Of a DNA stretch of 64,000 nucleotides, positions 42,280 to 50,384 are shown piece by piece (the stretch's first letter is position 1; every line of letters starts with the position of its first letter). The position numbers and the translations under genes are program-made. A model generated the notes under the pieces. The model was not told where the DNA came from and ran no database searches. It saw only the letters and a list, made by a program, of their open reading frames with translations. This DNA comes from Paenibacillus sp. FSL R7-0204 (GTDB taxonomy: Bacteria; Bacillota; Bacilli; Paenibacillales; Paenibacillaceae), in contig NZ_JBBOCA010000001.1 in NCBI RefSeq assembly GCF_038002225.1, forward strand, positions 7,538,660 to 7,602,659. Reading direction: 5' to 3'.

Positions 42280-43917
42280 ATGCAGTCAAACTATATGATG
42301 GATGCTGCCGGGTGGGATAAGCTCATCTCGGAGGTTGCCCATTCTTTCGATGATCTGACCCTGAAACGGGGATTTCAATATTATAAGCAGCAGCGCGTGC
42401 AGGTCTTCAGGATGATCACGCCGCACAGAATTATGTCGCTGGTCGAAGGCCGGGAGGATTATGCGGTCTCCATCGACCTGGACGATCTGCAGGAGAGCCA
42501 TTGCGATTGCCCCGTACCCGGGATGTGCAAGCATATGGCGGCTGTGCTGATGCAATACGCCGAGGAGCAGGACAAGCCTGTGCATTCCATCGCGAACGCC
42601 AAGGCGCTGGTCAACCAGCCTAAGATTCATTCTGCTACGGCGTCCGCTGTCCCGGGACGGCGCGGGGAACAATTGAAGAAGCTGGCCACCCTGATTCCTG
42701 AGGCAACGGTGCAGCAGTGGCGTGAATATATGGCGCTGCTGGTGGAACCGCTTGCCCATACGGTGCGCAACCCGCAGTATGCTGACCGGGCGCTCGCCGC
42801 CATTACCGGGGGCCAGCCCAAGCTGCCTGCCGCTGCTGCACAACTGTTCAAGTTACACGCTCATCTCTGTGTGCTGGAGAGTATCCTCCGGCCTGGCGGG
42901 ACATCTCTCACGGCGAACCCCTTGTCCCTTGGTTATTCCGTGGGCTACTACACCTCTATTGCGATTTCCGAGCTGCAAAAGCATGTCACAGACATGATGA
43001 AGCGGGGTCTGCCGCTGGCAGAAGCCCCTGAGGAGTGGCCGAGAGTCTACGATACGATTGCCTATCTGCGGACCGAGATGCTGAACGAAACGCGTGACCG
43101 CGCCAGAGAACAGCCTTATTTCTCTGCTTGTTACAGCCTGCTGTGGATCAACTGGATTACCCCGAATCTAAGCGGACCGGAGCTGTACACCAAGGAGCTG
43201 GCGGAGCTGCAAAAGGCCGGAGAAAAGCTAAGCGCCGCTGCTCCCCGCCATGCCCTGCTGCTGGCCGAGAGCCGGATGCATGCGCTGCTCCATGAGGATG
43301 CGGCTGCTATTGAGAAGCTGGACGCCGCGTCCGAACGGCCCGGGCTGCACCCGGAGGAGCTGATGAGCTTCCTGCCTCCGCTGGCCGAAGCCGGCCAGTG
43401 GAGACGCCTGACCCTGTGGCTGGCCGCGCTCGGCCCGCTGCTGAACAGCCGAATGTACAATCTGCTGGATTATGCAGGCTACTGGGATGAGGCGGTCCGG
43501 CACCTGCCCGAAGAAGAGCCCCTGATGTGGGAGACGCTGTCAGGGATGCTGCCGCTGTCACGCGAGATCTATGAAGTCCAGCTGCTTGCCTACGGCAAAT
43601 GGCAGGATTGGATGGATATGCAGATTGCCTCCGGCCATCGGCCTGCCGACTTCCGGGTGAGCGACCTGCAGCCGATCGAGAAGAATGCGCCGGAGCTGCT
43701 TCTGCCGTTCTACCATCAGGCGGTGGAACGCTTCGTGCTGGACAAGAACCGGCACAGCTACAAAGCGGCCGTGAAGCTGCTGAAACGGCTAGCCAAGCTG
43801 TACAAAAAACTGAAACGCGAAGCACGCTGGGAAGTGTTCCTGGACGGCTTCACGGATAGGCATAGCCGCCTGCGCGCCCTTCAGGAAGAGCTGCGGAAAG
43901 GAAAACTGATTCCATGA
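42280..43917 (+). CDS. SWIM zinc-finger protein
   Basis: 545 residues from the ATG at 42280 with CAGGAGAACG upstream; the frame is open from 42037 but the extra part runs through repeat sequence. The SWIM motif CxC...CxH is in SHCDCPVPGMCKHMAAVLMQ near residue 70. The rest is a long alpha-helical region without named motifs. SWIM domains bind nucleic acid or protein and are often found next to or inside SWI2/SNF2 ATPases, as here: its TGA overlaps the start of the next gene (ATGA). The two probably form a complex. Confidence 0.9.
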   Translation: MQSNYMMDAAGWDKLISEVAHSFDDLTLKRGFQYYKQQRVQVFRMITPHRIMSLVEGREDYAVSIDLDDLQESHCDCPVPGMCKHMAAVLMQYAEEQDKPVHSIANAKALVNQPKIHSATASAVPGRRGEQLKKLATLIPEATVQQWREYMALLVEPLAHTVRNPQYADRALAAITGGQPKLPAAAAQLFKLHAHLCVLESILRPGGTSLTANPLSLGYSVGYYTSIAISELQKHVTDMMKRGLPLAEAPEEWPRVYDTIAYLRTEMLNETRDRAREQPYFSACYSLLWINWITPNLSGPELYTKELAELQKAGEKLSAAAPRHALLLAESRMHALLHEDAAAIEKLDAASERPGLHPEELMSFLPPLAEAGQWRRLTLWLAALGPLLNSRMYNLLDYAGYWDEAVRHLPEEEPLMWETLSGMLPLSREIYEVQLLAYGKWQDWMDMQIASGHRPADFRVSDLQPIEKNAPELLLPFYHQAVERFVLDKNRHSYKAAVKLLKRLAKLYKKLKREARWEVFLDGFTDRHSRLRALQEELRKGKLIP

Positions 43918-46900
43918 ATATGAAGATGCGCAATATTACCGTCCAGCTCGCCCTTACCCAGTATGGGGATGCGCTGATCTATGGTGTGGATGACCGCGAT
44001 GATTATATGCCCGGTGTCCAGCTCAAGCAAATGCTGTTCGCCTGGCATGAGGAATCCTTCTACGGCACGGAGCTTAGCACCTCGAAGGCCGATGAGGTCG
44101 AGCTGGTGGTGCTGCCTGCCGAGCAGGTCCTGCCGTTCTTTGCGGACCTGCGGCTGCTCCGGCATGTCGGCTGGAGCTGGCAGGGCGATGCCCAGCTGTT
44201 AACCCGGCTGGCCCCGCTGCTGGCCCGAATGCTGGAGGCCCGGCAGTATGCCCCGAGCTTCGCAGCCTACCGTGAAGGCCAGCTCCGCTGGGCCTGGACA
44301 GAACAAGTGCTGGCGGAAGCCGCCGAGGCAGACTGGGACGATGCGGCCGCGCTGCATCGTCTTCAGGAGCGCAGCGGGTTCGCCGAAGGGCTGCAGGCCG
44401 CCTTCTCGGCGGCGGTCTTCCAGCGGCACTACAGCACCGAGGCGCAGGCCGGTGATCTGCGCAGTGAATTCCCGCTGCTGTTCAGCGCAGGCGGGAGAAG
44501 CGCAGCCGGTATGGACGAGGACAGCTGGCTGATGTCCATCGGCTGGAAGGCAGACACCGCGCCGTTCCGGCCGGTGCTGCAGCTGCTTGAGCCTGACGAT
44601 GAGCTGCCGCACTGGCGGCTCCAGCTGCTCCTCCAGGACAAGCGCGACGAGTCCGCGCTTGTGCCGCTGCGGCTCACCGGGGACGGCGAGCCGCATGGCA
44701 CTTGGCCCGCAGCGTGGACAGCGCATGTCCACGAGCGCGCGGGCGGGTGGCTGTCACGGCTGCGTGACAGCCTTCCGGAGCACATCGGGCGCGGCGCCGA
44801 TGTGCTGGCAGAGCCGCTCGGCGACGAGGTCGCGTGGCGGTTCCTTACGGCCGACAGCCGCGCTCTGCTGGAGGCGGGCTGGCAGGTGCTGCTGCCGGCA
44901 TGGTGGGAAGCCGCCAGCCGCAGGAAGCCGCGCCTGCGCGCGAAGATCAGCTCCGGCACGGCTGAGGGCAGCCGCGGGCAGTCGCTGTTCGGCCTGGATG
45001 CGCTCGTCGATTTCGACTGGCGCATCTCCATCGGCGACGCCGACCTGACCGAGGCGGAGTTCGCCGACCTCGTAGCGCGCGGGGAACGCCTCGTCCAGTT
45101 CCGCGGCAAGTGGATTCCGCTGGACCCTGCGCTACTGGCGCAGATTCAGCGGGCCATGGCCGGGATGGACAAGTCGCGCGGCTTGTCCTTCCAGGATGTG
45201 TTGCAGCTGCACCTGCTGAACGAAGGTGCAGACGGCGATTCGGAGGAAGCGGAAGCGCAGCGCGCCGAGGAAGAAGCGGTTCGCGTAAGGCTGGAGGTCG
45301 AACTGAACGAGCACCTCTTGAAGCTGATCGGACAGCTCGGGCAGCGTAGCCAGTGGCCGAAGCCGGAGGTGCCGGCCGGTCTGCATGCCGAGCTTCGAAG
45401 CTACCAGCATGAGGGCTTCGCCTGGCTGGTCTTCCTCCGCCGCTTCGGGCTGGGCGCTTGCCTGGCCGATGACATGGGGCTTGGCAAGACGGTGCAGCTG
45501 ATCTCCTACCTGCTCCATCTGAAGGAGCAGGAGGAGGAAGCCGCAGCTTCCGGCGCACCCGTGGCCCGGCGGCAGACCGAGCCGGCCGGCTGGCCTTCGC
45601 TGATCATCTGTCCGACCTCCGTGCTGGGCAACTGGCAGAAGGAGCTGCAGCGCTTCGCGCCTTCCCTGAATGTGATGCTTCATTACGGAAGCCGGCGGCT
45701 GGATGCCGGATATTTCTACGGCGCGGCTTCGCAGGCGGATGTTGTGCTTACCTCTTACGCTACCGCTGCACTGGACCAGGAGCTGCTGAAGCAGTTCACC
45801 TGGGCAACCGTATGCCTGGATGAAGCACAGAATATCAAAAACGCCGGAACGAAGCAGTCCGCCGCCGTGCGCAGCTTCCCGGCCTTGCACCGGATCGCCC
45901 TGACTGGTACGCCGATTGAGAACAGGCTGTCCGAGCTGTGGTCGATCTACGATTTCATCACACCGGGTTATCTCGGCAGCCCGAAGGGGTTCCAGGACCG
46001 GTTCGCAAATGCCATTGAGAAGGAGCGCAATTCCGAGCGGACCGCTGATTTGCAGCGGCTGGTCAAGCCGTTCATGCTGCGCCGCAAGAAGAAGGACCCG
46101 GCGATCCAGCTTGATCTCCCGGATAAAAATGAGATGAAGACCTACATTAACCTGACGGCCGAGCAGGCCGCACTCTACGATCAGAACGTGAACAGCCTGC
46201 TTGAACGGATGCAGAAGCTGGAGGGCATCGAACGCAAGGGGGCCATTCTCGCCGCCTTGACCAGCCTGAAGCAGCTCTGTGACCATCCGATGCTGCTAAC
46301 CAAGGAGGCACTGCCTGAGCCGGAAGACGGCAGCGCTCTGGACACCACCTCCTTGATCGAACGCTCCGCCAAGCTGGAACGGCTGCTCGCGATGGTGCGC
46401 GAGCTGCGCGAGGAGAACGAGCGCTGCCTGATCTTCACCCAGTATGTAGGCATGGGTAAAATGCTCCAGGCCGTACTTCAGCAGGAGCTTCAGGAACCGG
46501 TGCTGTACCTGAACGGCAGCACGCCGAAGAGCACGCGCGACCGCATGATTGAGCGGTTCCAGGCTCCCCCGCTGCCTGCGGGCGAAGCCGCTGCAGATGG
46601 AGCCGCTGGAGCGCAGACGTCCGATCAGCCGAATGTATTCATCCTCTCGCTCAAAGCGGGCGGAGTCGGCCTCAACCTGACGGCCGCCAACCATGTGTTC
46701 CATTTCGACCGCTGGTGGAATCCGGCGGTGGAGAACCAGGCCACAGACCGTGCTTACCGCATGGGCCAGACCCGGGATGTACAGGTGCATAAGTTCATCT
46801 CGCTCGGCACGCTGGAGGAGAAGATTGACGAGATGCTGGAGAGCAAGCAGCAGCTCAGCGACGACGTCATCTCCGGCTCCGAGGGCTGGATCACCGAGCT

Positions 46901-46955
46901 CTCCACAGACGCGCTGAAGGATCTGTTCACGCTGCGCCGGGAATGGGTGGGATAA
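43914..46955 (+). CDS. SWI2/SNF2 family ATPase (DEAD/DEAH-box helicase-like)
   Basis: 1013 residues. N-terminal about 470 residues are the SNF2-associated region; the ATPase core follows: motif I ADDMGLGKTVQLISYL, Ia ICPTSVLGNWQKEL, II VCLDEAQNIKN (DEAQ), III ALTGTPIENRLSELW, IV CLIFTQYVGMGK, V LSLKAGGVGLNLTAAN, VI TDRAYRMGQTRDVQVHKFI. Such enzymes translocate on duplex DNA and remodel protein-DNA complexes; they do not unwind strands. It is coupled to the SWIM gene by an ATGA overlap. A role in transcription recycling, repair or phage defence is open. Confidence 0.95.
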   Translation: MNMKMRNITVQLALTQYGDALIYGVDDRDDYMPGVQLKQMLFAWHEESFYGTELSTSKADEVELVVLPAEQVLPFFADLRLLRHVGWSWQGDAQLLTRLAPLLARMLEARQYAPSFAAYREGQLRWAWTEQVLAEAAEADWDDAAALHRLQERSGFAEGLQAAFSAAVFQRHYSTEAQAGDLRSEFPLLFSAGGRSAAGMDEDSWLMSIGWKADTAPFRPVLQLLEPDDELPHWRLQLLLQDKRDESALVPLRLTGDGEPHGTWPAAWTAHVHERAGGWLSRLRDSLPEHIGRGADVLAEPLGDEVAWRFLTADSRALLEAGWQVLLPAWWEAASRRKPRLRAKISSGTAEGSRGQSLFGLDALVDFDWRISIGDADLTEAEFADLVARGERLVQFRGKWIPLDPALLAQIQRAMAGMDKSRGLSFQDVLQLHLLNEGADGDSEEAEAQRAEEEAVRVRLEVELNEHLLKLIGQLGQRSQWPKPEVPAGLHAELRSYQHEGFAWLVFLRRFGLGACLADDMGLGKTVQLISYLLHLKEQEEEAAASGAPVARRQTEPAGWPSLIICPTSVLGNWQKELQRFAPSLNVMLHYGSRRLDAGYFYGAASQADVVLTSYATAALDQELLKQFTWATVCLDEAQNIKNAGTKQSAAVRSFPALHRIALTGTPIENRLSELWSIYDFITPGYLGSPKGFQDRFANAIEKERNSERTADLQRLVKPFMLRRKKKDPAIQLDLPDKNEMKTYINLTAEQAALYDQNVNSLLERMQKLEGIERKGAILAALTSLKQLCDHPMLLTKEALPEPEDGSALDTTSLIERSAKLERLLAMVRELREENERCLIFTQYVGMGKMLQAVLQQELQEPVLYLNGSTPKSTRDRMIERFQAPPLPAGEAAADGAAGAQTSDQPNVFILSLKAGGVGLNLTAANHVFHFDRWWNPAVENQATDRAYRMGQTRDVQVHKFISLGTLEEKIDEMLESKQQLSDDVISGSEGWITELSTDALKDLFTLRREWVG

Positions 46956-47089
46956 CCCGCCACTGTGGATACCGCCTGTTCCGGCTATCTTTTATCTGCT
47001 ACAGGTCTGGCATCAGTCTGGCATGAGTCTGTCATCGGTCTATTACCTGTCAGCCAGCGTGGCATTACTGGACCTTCACCCTTCGGCCT

Positions 47090-47884
47090 TCACCATTGCT
47101 CGGACATTCTGAAGGTAGCCGCCACATTGTCCTCACCGGCAAGCGAGCTGACCACCAGCGTGACCGGCACTTGCTGAAGATCGTAGGCGAGCCGCTGATT
47201 CAGCAGATTCACCGCCACATTCTGGTAGGCTCCGGATATGCCGGAGCCGATGCCTTGAGTCAGCACCCGTCCGCCGGTGACTGTTGTACAGGTATAGTTC
47301 ACCAGCAGCGCTGTTTCAGTGACTGGAATAGCCGTAGTCGGCGTAGGGTAATTCACAAAAGCTCCATTCACGGTCCCCCCGGCTATCACCTTATAGCGGA
47401 TAGGGGTAGAGGCCAGAATCTCCAGCCCGTCTGGAACGATCTCGGCGGCCACTGCTTCAGGAACCGCGATCGTAGTGCTTCTGCGGAAGCTGATGGCTGC
47501 GGTGTCGCTGCTCGTTACGGGGATATTGTTACGAAACTCTGAGGTAATCCGGCTAAGCGCCACGGGCTGCAGGGTAACGGGACTCCAGAGCCCGCTGCTG
47601 TCCACAAGGAAGATCCGCACCCGTACCTGCTCCTGGGAGTAGGAGATATTGAATTGGAAAAAATTCTGCGTAATATTATACGTTTTGGTCACAACCTCCC
47701 GATAGTTCGACTCGAACAACTCCTGCGCGAACAGCGTGGAGGGACTTACATCGTTGTTGTAACCCGTCAAATAGACCGATCCCTGGGCCATCCCATTGTT
47801 TACTACCTTCACTACTGCCTGACTGATGAGTCCTGCTCCCGGGGTAGGGTTCTTTGTTAGCATATTGGTTGTCAGTATAGGCAT
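47090..47884 (-). CDS. Hypothetical protein, beta-rich (264 aa)
   Basis: 264 residues from the ATG at 47884 with CGGAGGGTG upstream. The sequence is rich in Val, Thr, Asn and Ser with alternating hydrophobic residues (QFNISYSQEQVRVRIFLVDS, VTLVVSSLAGEDNVAATF), which suggests a beta-sandwich surface or structural protein. No signal peptide, membrane segment or known motif. A spore-coat or exosporium role would fit the composition but has no direct support. Converges with the SNF2 gene. Confidence 0.65.
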   Translation of the reverse strand: MPILTTNMLTKNPTPGAGLISQAVVKVVNNGMAQGSVYLTGYNNDVSPSTLFAQELFESNYREVVTKTYNITQNFFQFNISYSQEQVRVRIFLVDSSGLWSPVTLQPVALSRITSEFRNNIPVTSSDTAAISFRRSTTIAVPEAVAAEIVPDGLEILASTPIRYKVIAGGTVNGAFVNYPTPTTAIPVTETALLVNYTCTTVTGGRVLTQGIGSGISGAYQNVAVNLLNQRLAYDLQQVPVTLVVSSLAGEDNVAATFRMSEQW

Positions 47885-47968
47885 AGTTATCACCCTCCGT
47901 TAGAGCTGTATTCAATAGGATATGCAGATGATAATGGAAGTTTCTGGTCGGTTGACAGGCCGTGGCAG

Positions 47969-47997
47969 TTGTCAGTTCACAGACACTGTGCTAAAAT
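47969..47997 (+). promoter_or_regulatory. Promoter of the hflX leader transcript
   Basis: TTGTCA (47969-47974), 17-bp spacer, TAAAAT (47992-47997), with an extended -10 TG one base before the hexamer. The predicted start near 48004 gives a leader of about 450 nt before hflX. Confidence 0.8.
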
Positions 47998-48029
47998 CAA
48001 TGTAACTTTTTTAGAACGGAGGGTTGCGT

Positions 48030-48068
48030 GTGATAGACTATATCCGGATTCGCACTTTGCGCGGCTAA
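48030..48068 (+). CDS. Putative 12-codon leader peptide upstream of hflX
   Basis: GTG start at 48030 with GGAGGG 6 bases before it, encoding MIDYIRIRTLRG and a TAA stop. It begins about 25 nt after the predicted transcription start. Its last codons overlap a possible stem (GCGCGGCTA with TAGCGCG at 48080-48086). A ribosome stalled here would open that stem. Leader peptides ending in basic residues precede several antibiotic-responsive genes, including hflX homologues in Listeria. Confidence 0.6.
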   Translation: MIDYIRIRTLRG

Positions 48069-48090
48069 TTATTTTCCCATAGCGCGAAAG

Positions 48091-48421
48091 CTCTGCCCTG
48101 TGCAGAGGACTCAGGATAAGTCTGTCCATAACACGTAACCCATAGCATACACCTGTTAATCCGCAACCCGTACGCTGATTCCCGGAACCGGTACACTGTG
48201 CCCATAGTGCATGTATCCGCTCCGCCAGAATCTGTGTTTGCCGGGAGGATTAGCTTTATATCTTTTTAAGTTGCCGGGACCCTTGTCCCTGCCGCTTGAA
48301 CCTTCATGGTGTCTATGGCAAGCATGGCCGTATAGCTGCTCCCGCGCAGCGGGCTATACCAGACCTTATTCTGTTGTTCCTCCACCTACTGTTAGCACAG
48401 GCAGACTGCCTGTGCTTTTTT
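48091..48421 (+). promoter_or_regulatory. Leader RNA with attenuator in front of hflX
   Basis: A small hairpin CTCTGC-CCTGT-GCAGAG (48091-48107) contains CTGCCCTGTGC, which can also pair, with one bulge, to the left arm GCACAGGCAG of the terminator at 48394-48421. That would be an alternative antiterminator. Between them lie about 280 nt with no gene; a plus-strand open frame at 48211-48423 has no ribosome site. The switching model is inference. Confidence 0.5.
48394..48421 (+). terminator. Strong intrinsic terminator just before hflX
   Basis: AGCACAGGCAG (48394-48404) and CTGCCTGTGCT (48406-48416) form a perfect stem followed by five to six T. It lies within the leader, 35 bp before the hflX start and after the only visible promoter, so it must be read through for hflX to be made. 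Confidence 0.85.
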
Positions 48422-48456
48422 GATGCCCAAATTACACTATGGAGGTTGATCTATAT

Positions 48457-49728
48457 ATGGAACCCGTACAACAGAAAGCCGTTATCGTCGGCATGCAGCT
48501 GCAGAACGACACGAACTTCGCTTATTCGATGGAGGAGCTGCGCAATCTGGCAGCCGCCTGCGAGATTGAGGTCGTGGCTGAGCTTAGCCAGAAATCCAGC
48601 CGGGTGAACCCGTCGCATTACATCGGGACCGGCAAAATTCAGGAGCTGGCGCTGCTGATGGAGCAGCATGAAGCAAAGGTCGTTATTTTCAACGATGAGC
48701 TGTCTCCCTCCCAGATCCGCAATCTGGAGTCATCGCTGGACCGCCAGGTCATTGACCGGACCATTCTGATTCTGAATATCTTCGCCTCGCGGGCGAAGAC
48801 CAAGGAAGCCCAGCTTCAGGTAGAGGTCGCACAGCTGCAATATATGCTGCCCCGCCTGAGCGGACTGCGTGAGTCTCTCGGCAGACAGGGCGGCGGGGCC
48901 GGCCTGAAGAACCGGGGAGCCGGGGAAACGAAGCTGGAGCTGGACCGCAGACGGATTGAAGAGCGAATCTCCGCATTGCAGTTAGAGCTGCAGACGCAGG
49001 TCGCAAGGCGCCAGATCCAGCGTAAGCAGCGGCACAAGAATGAGGTACCTGTGGTCTGTCTGGTCGGCTACACCAACACCGGCAAGTCCAGCTTAATGAA
49101 CACTCTGGTGGAGACCTATCATCCCGGTTCGGGCAAAGGCGTGCTCGCCAAGGATATGCTGTTCGCTACGCTGGAGACCTCGGTGCGCAGCATCGTGCTG
49201 CCTGATCACAAAACCTTCCTGCTAACCGACACCGTAGGCTTCGTCAGCCAGCTGCCCCATCATCTGGTGAAGGCGTTCCGCTCGACCCTGGAGGAGGTAA
49301 CAGAGGCCGATCTGCTGATTCATGTCGTCGATATTGCCGATCCGCAGCATGAGCAGCATATGGCTGTAACGAATGAGACCCTGAAGGCGCTGGGCGCTGA
49401 CGGGATTCCTACCCTGTACGCCTACAACAAGGCTGATCTTAGGGAGGAGCCTTACCCGCAAGTGGAAGAAGACTCTGTAACCCTGTCTGCTAAGAAAAAC
49501 CTCGGGATCGCCGAGCTGGTCACTCTGATCCGCAACTGCATCTTCACCGACTATGTACAGTGTGAAATCCTGGTCCCGTTCGACCGGGGCAGCATTGTCT
49601 CCTACTTCAATGAACATGCCGATGTGCAGTCCGTCAGCTACGAAGAGCAGGGCACGCGCCTGAAGCTGGAATGCCGGGCGGCCGATTATGAGCGGTTCAG
49701 AGATGATTTTGTAGAGCTGCCGCAATAA
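48457..49728 (+). CDS. hflX: Ribosome-associated GTPase HflX
   Basis: 423 residues from the ATG at 48457, with GGAGG 11 bases upstream. The HflX N-terminal domain (NPSHYIGTGKIQELALLMEQ, FNDELSPSQIRNLE, DRTILILNIFASRAKTKEA) and the Gly-rich linker SGLRESLGRQGGGAGLKNRG precede the GTPase: G1 VGYTNTGKSS, G3 DTVGFVSQLPH, G4 YNKADL. HflX splits stalled 70S ribosomes and rescues translation under antibiotic or heat stress. A leader peptide and terminator upstream suggest induction by translation inhibitors. Confidence 0.96.
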   Translation: MEPVQQKAVIVGMQLQNDTNFAYSMEELRNLAAACEIEVVAELSQKSSRVNPSHYIGTGKIQELALLMEQHEAKVVIFNDELSPSQIRNLESSLDRQVIDRTILILNIFASRAKTKEAQLQVEVAQLQYMLPRLSGLRESLGRQGGGAGLKNRGAGETKLELDRRRIEERISALQLELQTQVARRQIQRKQRHKNEVPVVCLVGYTNTGKSSLMNTLVETYHPGSGKGVLAKDMLFATLETSVRSIVLPDHKTFLLTDTVGFVSQLPHHLVKAFRSTLEEVTEADLLIHVVDIADPQHEQHMAVTNETLKALGADGIPTLYAYNKADLREEPYPQVEEDSVTLSAKKNLGIAELVTLIRNCIFTDYVQCEILVPFDRGSIVSYFNEHADVQSVSYEEQGTRLKLECRAADYERFRDDFVELPQ

Positions 49729-49744
49729 AATCGCTGGATATCAC

Positions 49745-49779
49745 AGGAGCTGGTCCCCGCATTACTGGGCCAGCTCCTT
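49745..49779 (+). terminator. Intrinsic terminator after hflX
   Basis: AGGAGCTGGTCC pairs with GGGCCAGCTCCT over 12 bp (one G-T pair), loop of about 10 bases. The trailing T-tract is weak. Confidence 0.65.
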
Positions 49780-49890
49780 ATGTTGTCTATGAAGCTCTAG
49801 AAGCAAATCACTCTGCGGGTAAACGATGCTGGTTCCTCATCGCTTTCTGGAGACAAACCTCCAACCCATATGCCGTTTTGGCCACACACA

Positions 49891-49915
49891 TTGTAGCCGG
49901 TTTTCGCATGCGTTC
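49891..49915. repeat. Isolated hairpin-family unit (TGTAGCCGGTTTTCGCATGC)
   Basis: A degenerate copy of the T-rich-loop hairpin family seen at 34.5 kb and 50.2-50.4 kb, located 117 bp before the first GTTGCA unit at 50008. Confidence 0.5.
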
Positions 49916-50007
49916 TGAAGGGGCTTCTTCCTTTCCTGGCGGTGCTCCGCCTATCTCTTGCCCATTCTGAGCGTGTTATCTCACCGACCGCTTGCATGGA
50001 TCGCATT

Positions 50008-50185
50008 GTTGCACATCTTGCAGGATTTCTCTAAAAATGTTACTGCCCACGGTACATTGTTGCATCATTTGCAGGAATTCCGTTGTTTAGTACAACTTAG
50101 CGTTGGCTTTGTTGCATTTCATGCAGGATTTCAGCAGAAGCCGCTTCTATTGGGCAATATTGCTGCACTTCTTGCAGGATTTCTC
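50008..50185 (+). repeat. GTTGCA array, four uninterrupted units
   Basis: Units GTTGCA-N5/6-TGCAGGAWTTC start at 50008, 50059, 50111 and 50162, i.e. steps of 51, 52 and 51 bp, all in the same orientation. The sequence between units is also partly shared with the loci at 40.5/42.1 kb and 63.1-63.3 kb, so the whole block is one repeat family. It lies between hflX and the converging sugar operon. Confidence 0.9.
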
Positions 50186-50240
50186 TACGATGTTACGGGC
50201 TGCGGAGCATGGGTCCATCCCTCATCGCAGCAGCACCGAT

Positions 50241-50372
50241 TGTGTTCAGTTTTCGCATACATTTGGTCCGTCGGCCATCGCAGCGTGTAATGTGTTCGGT
50301 TTTTCGACTACATTCGGCTTCGCGCACTTGTACCTGCCTATGATGTTCGGTATTTCGCATACGTTCAGCCTT
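50241..50372. repeat. Three hairpin-family units at 50-51-bp spacing
   Basis: Units TGTGTTCGGTTTTTCG-like start at 50241, 50291 and 50342. Their stems are less perfect than at 34.5 kb, but the core CGGTTTTTCG and the spacing are the same. They directly follow the GTTGCA array. Confidence 0.75.
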
Positions 50373-50384
50373 TGAGCAGGTATG

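Noticed and set aside
46970..47060. Short GTCTGGCAT-like direct repeats after the SNF2 gene
   Set aside because: Only three imperfect copies at 10-11-bp steps; too weak to call an element or terminator.
49958..50290. Plus-strand open frame across the GTTGCA array (LLHFLQDF-like repeats)
   Set aside because: The steps of 51 and 52 bp change the reading frame between units, and copies at the other loci do not keep one frame. Non-coding repeat is more likely.
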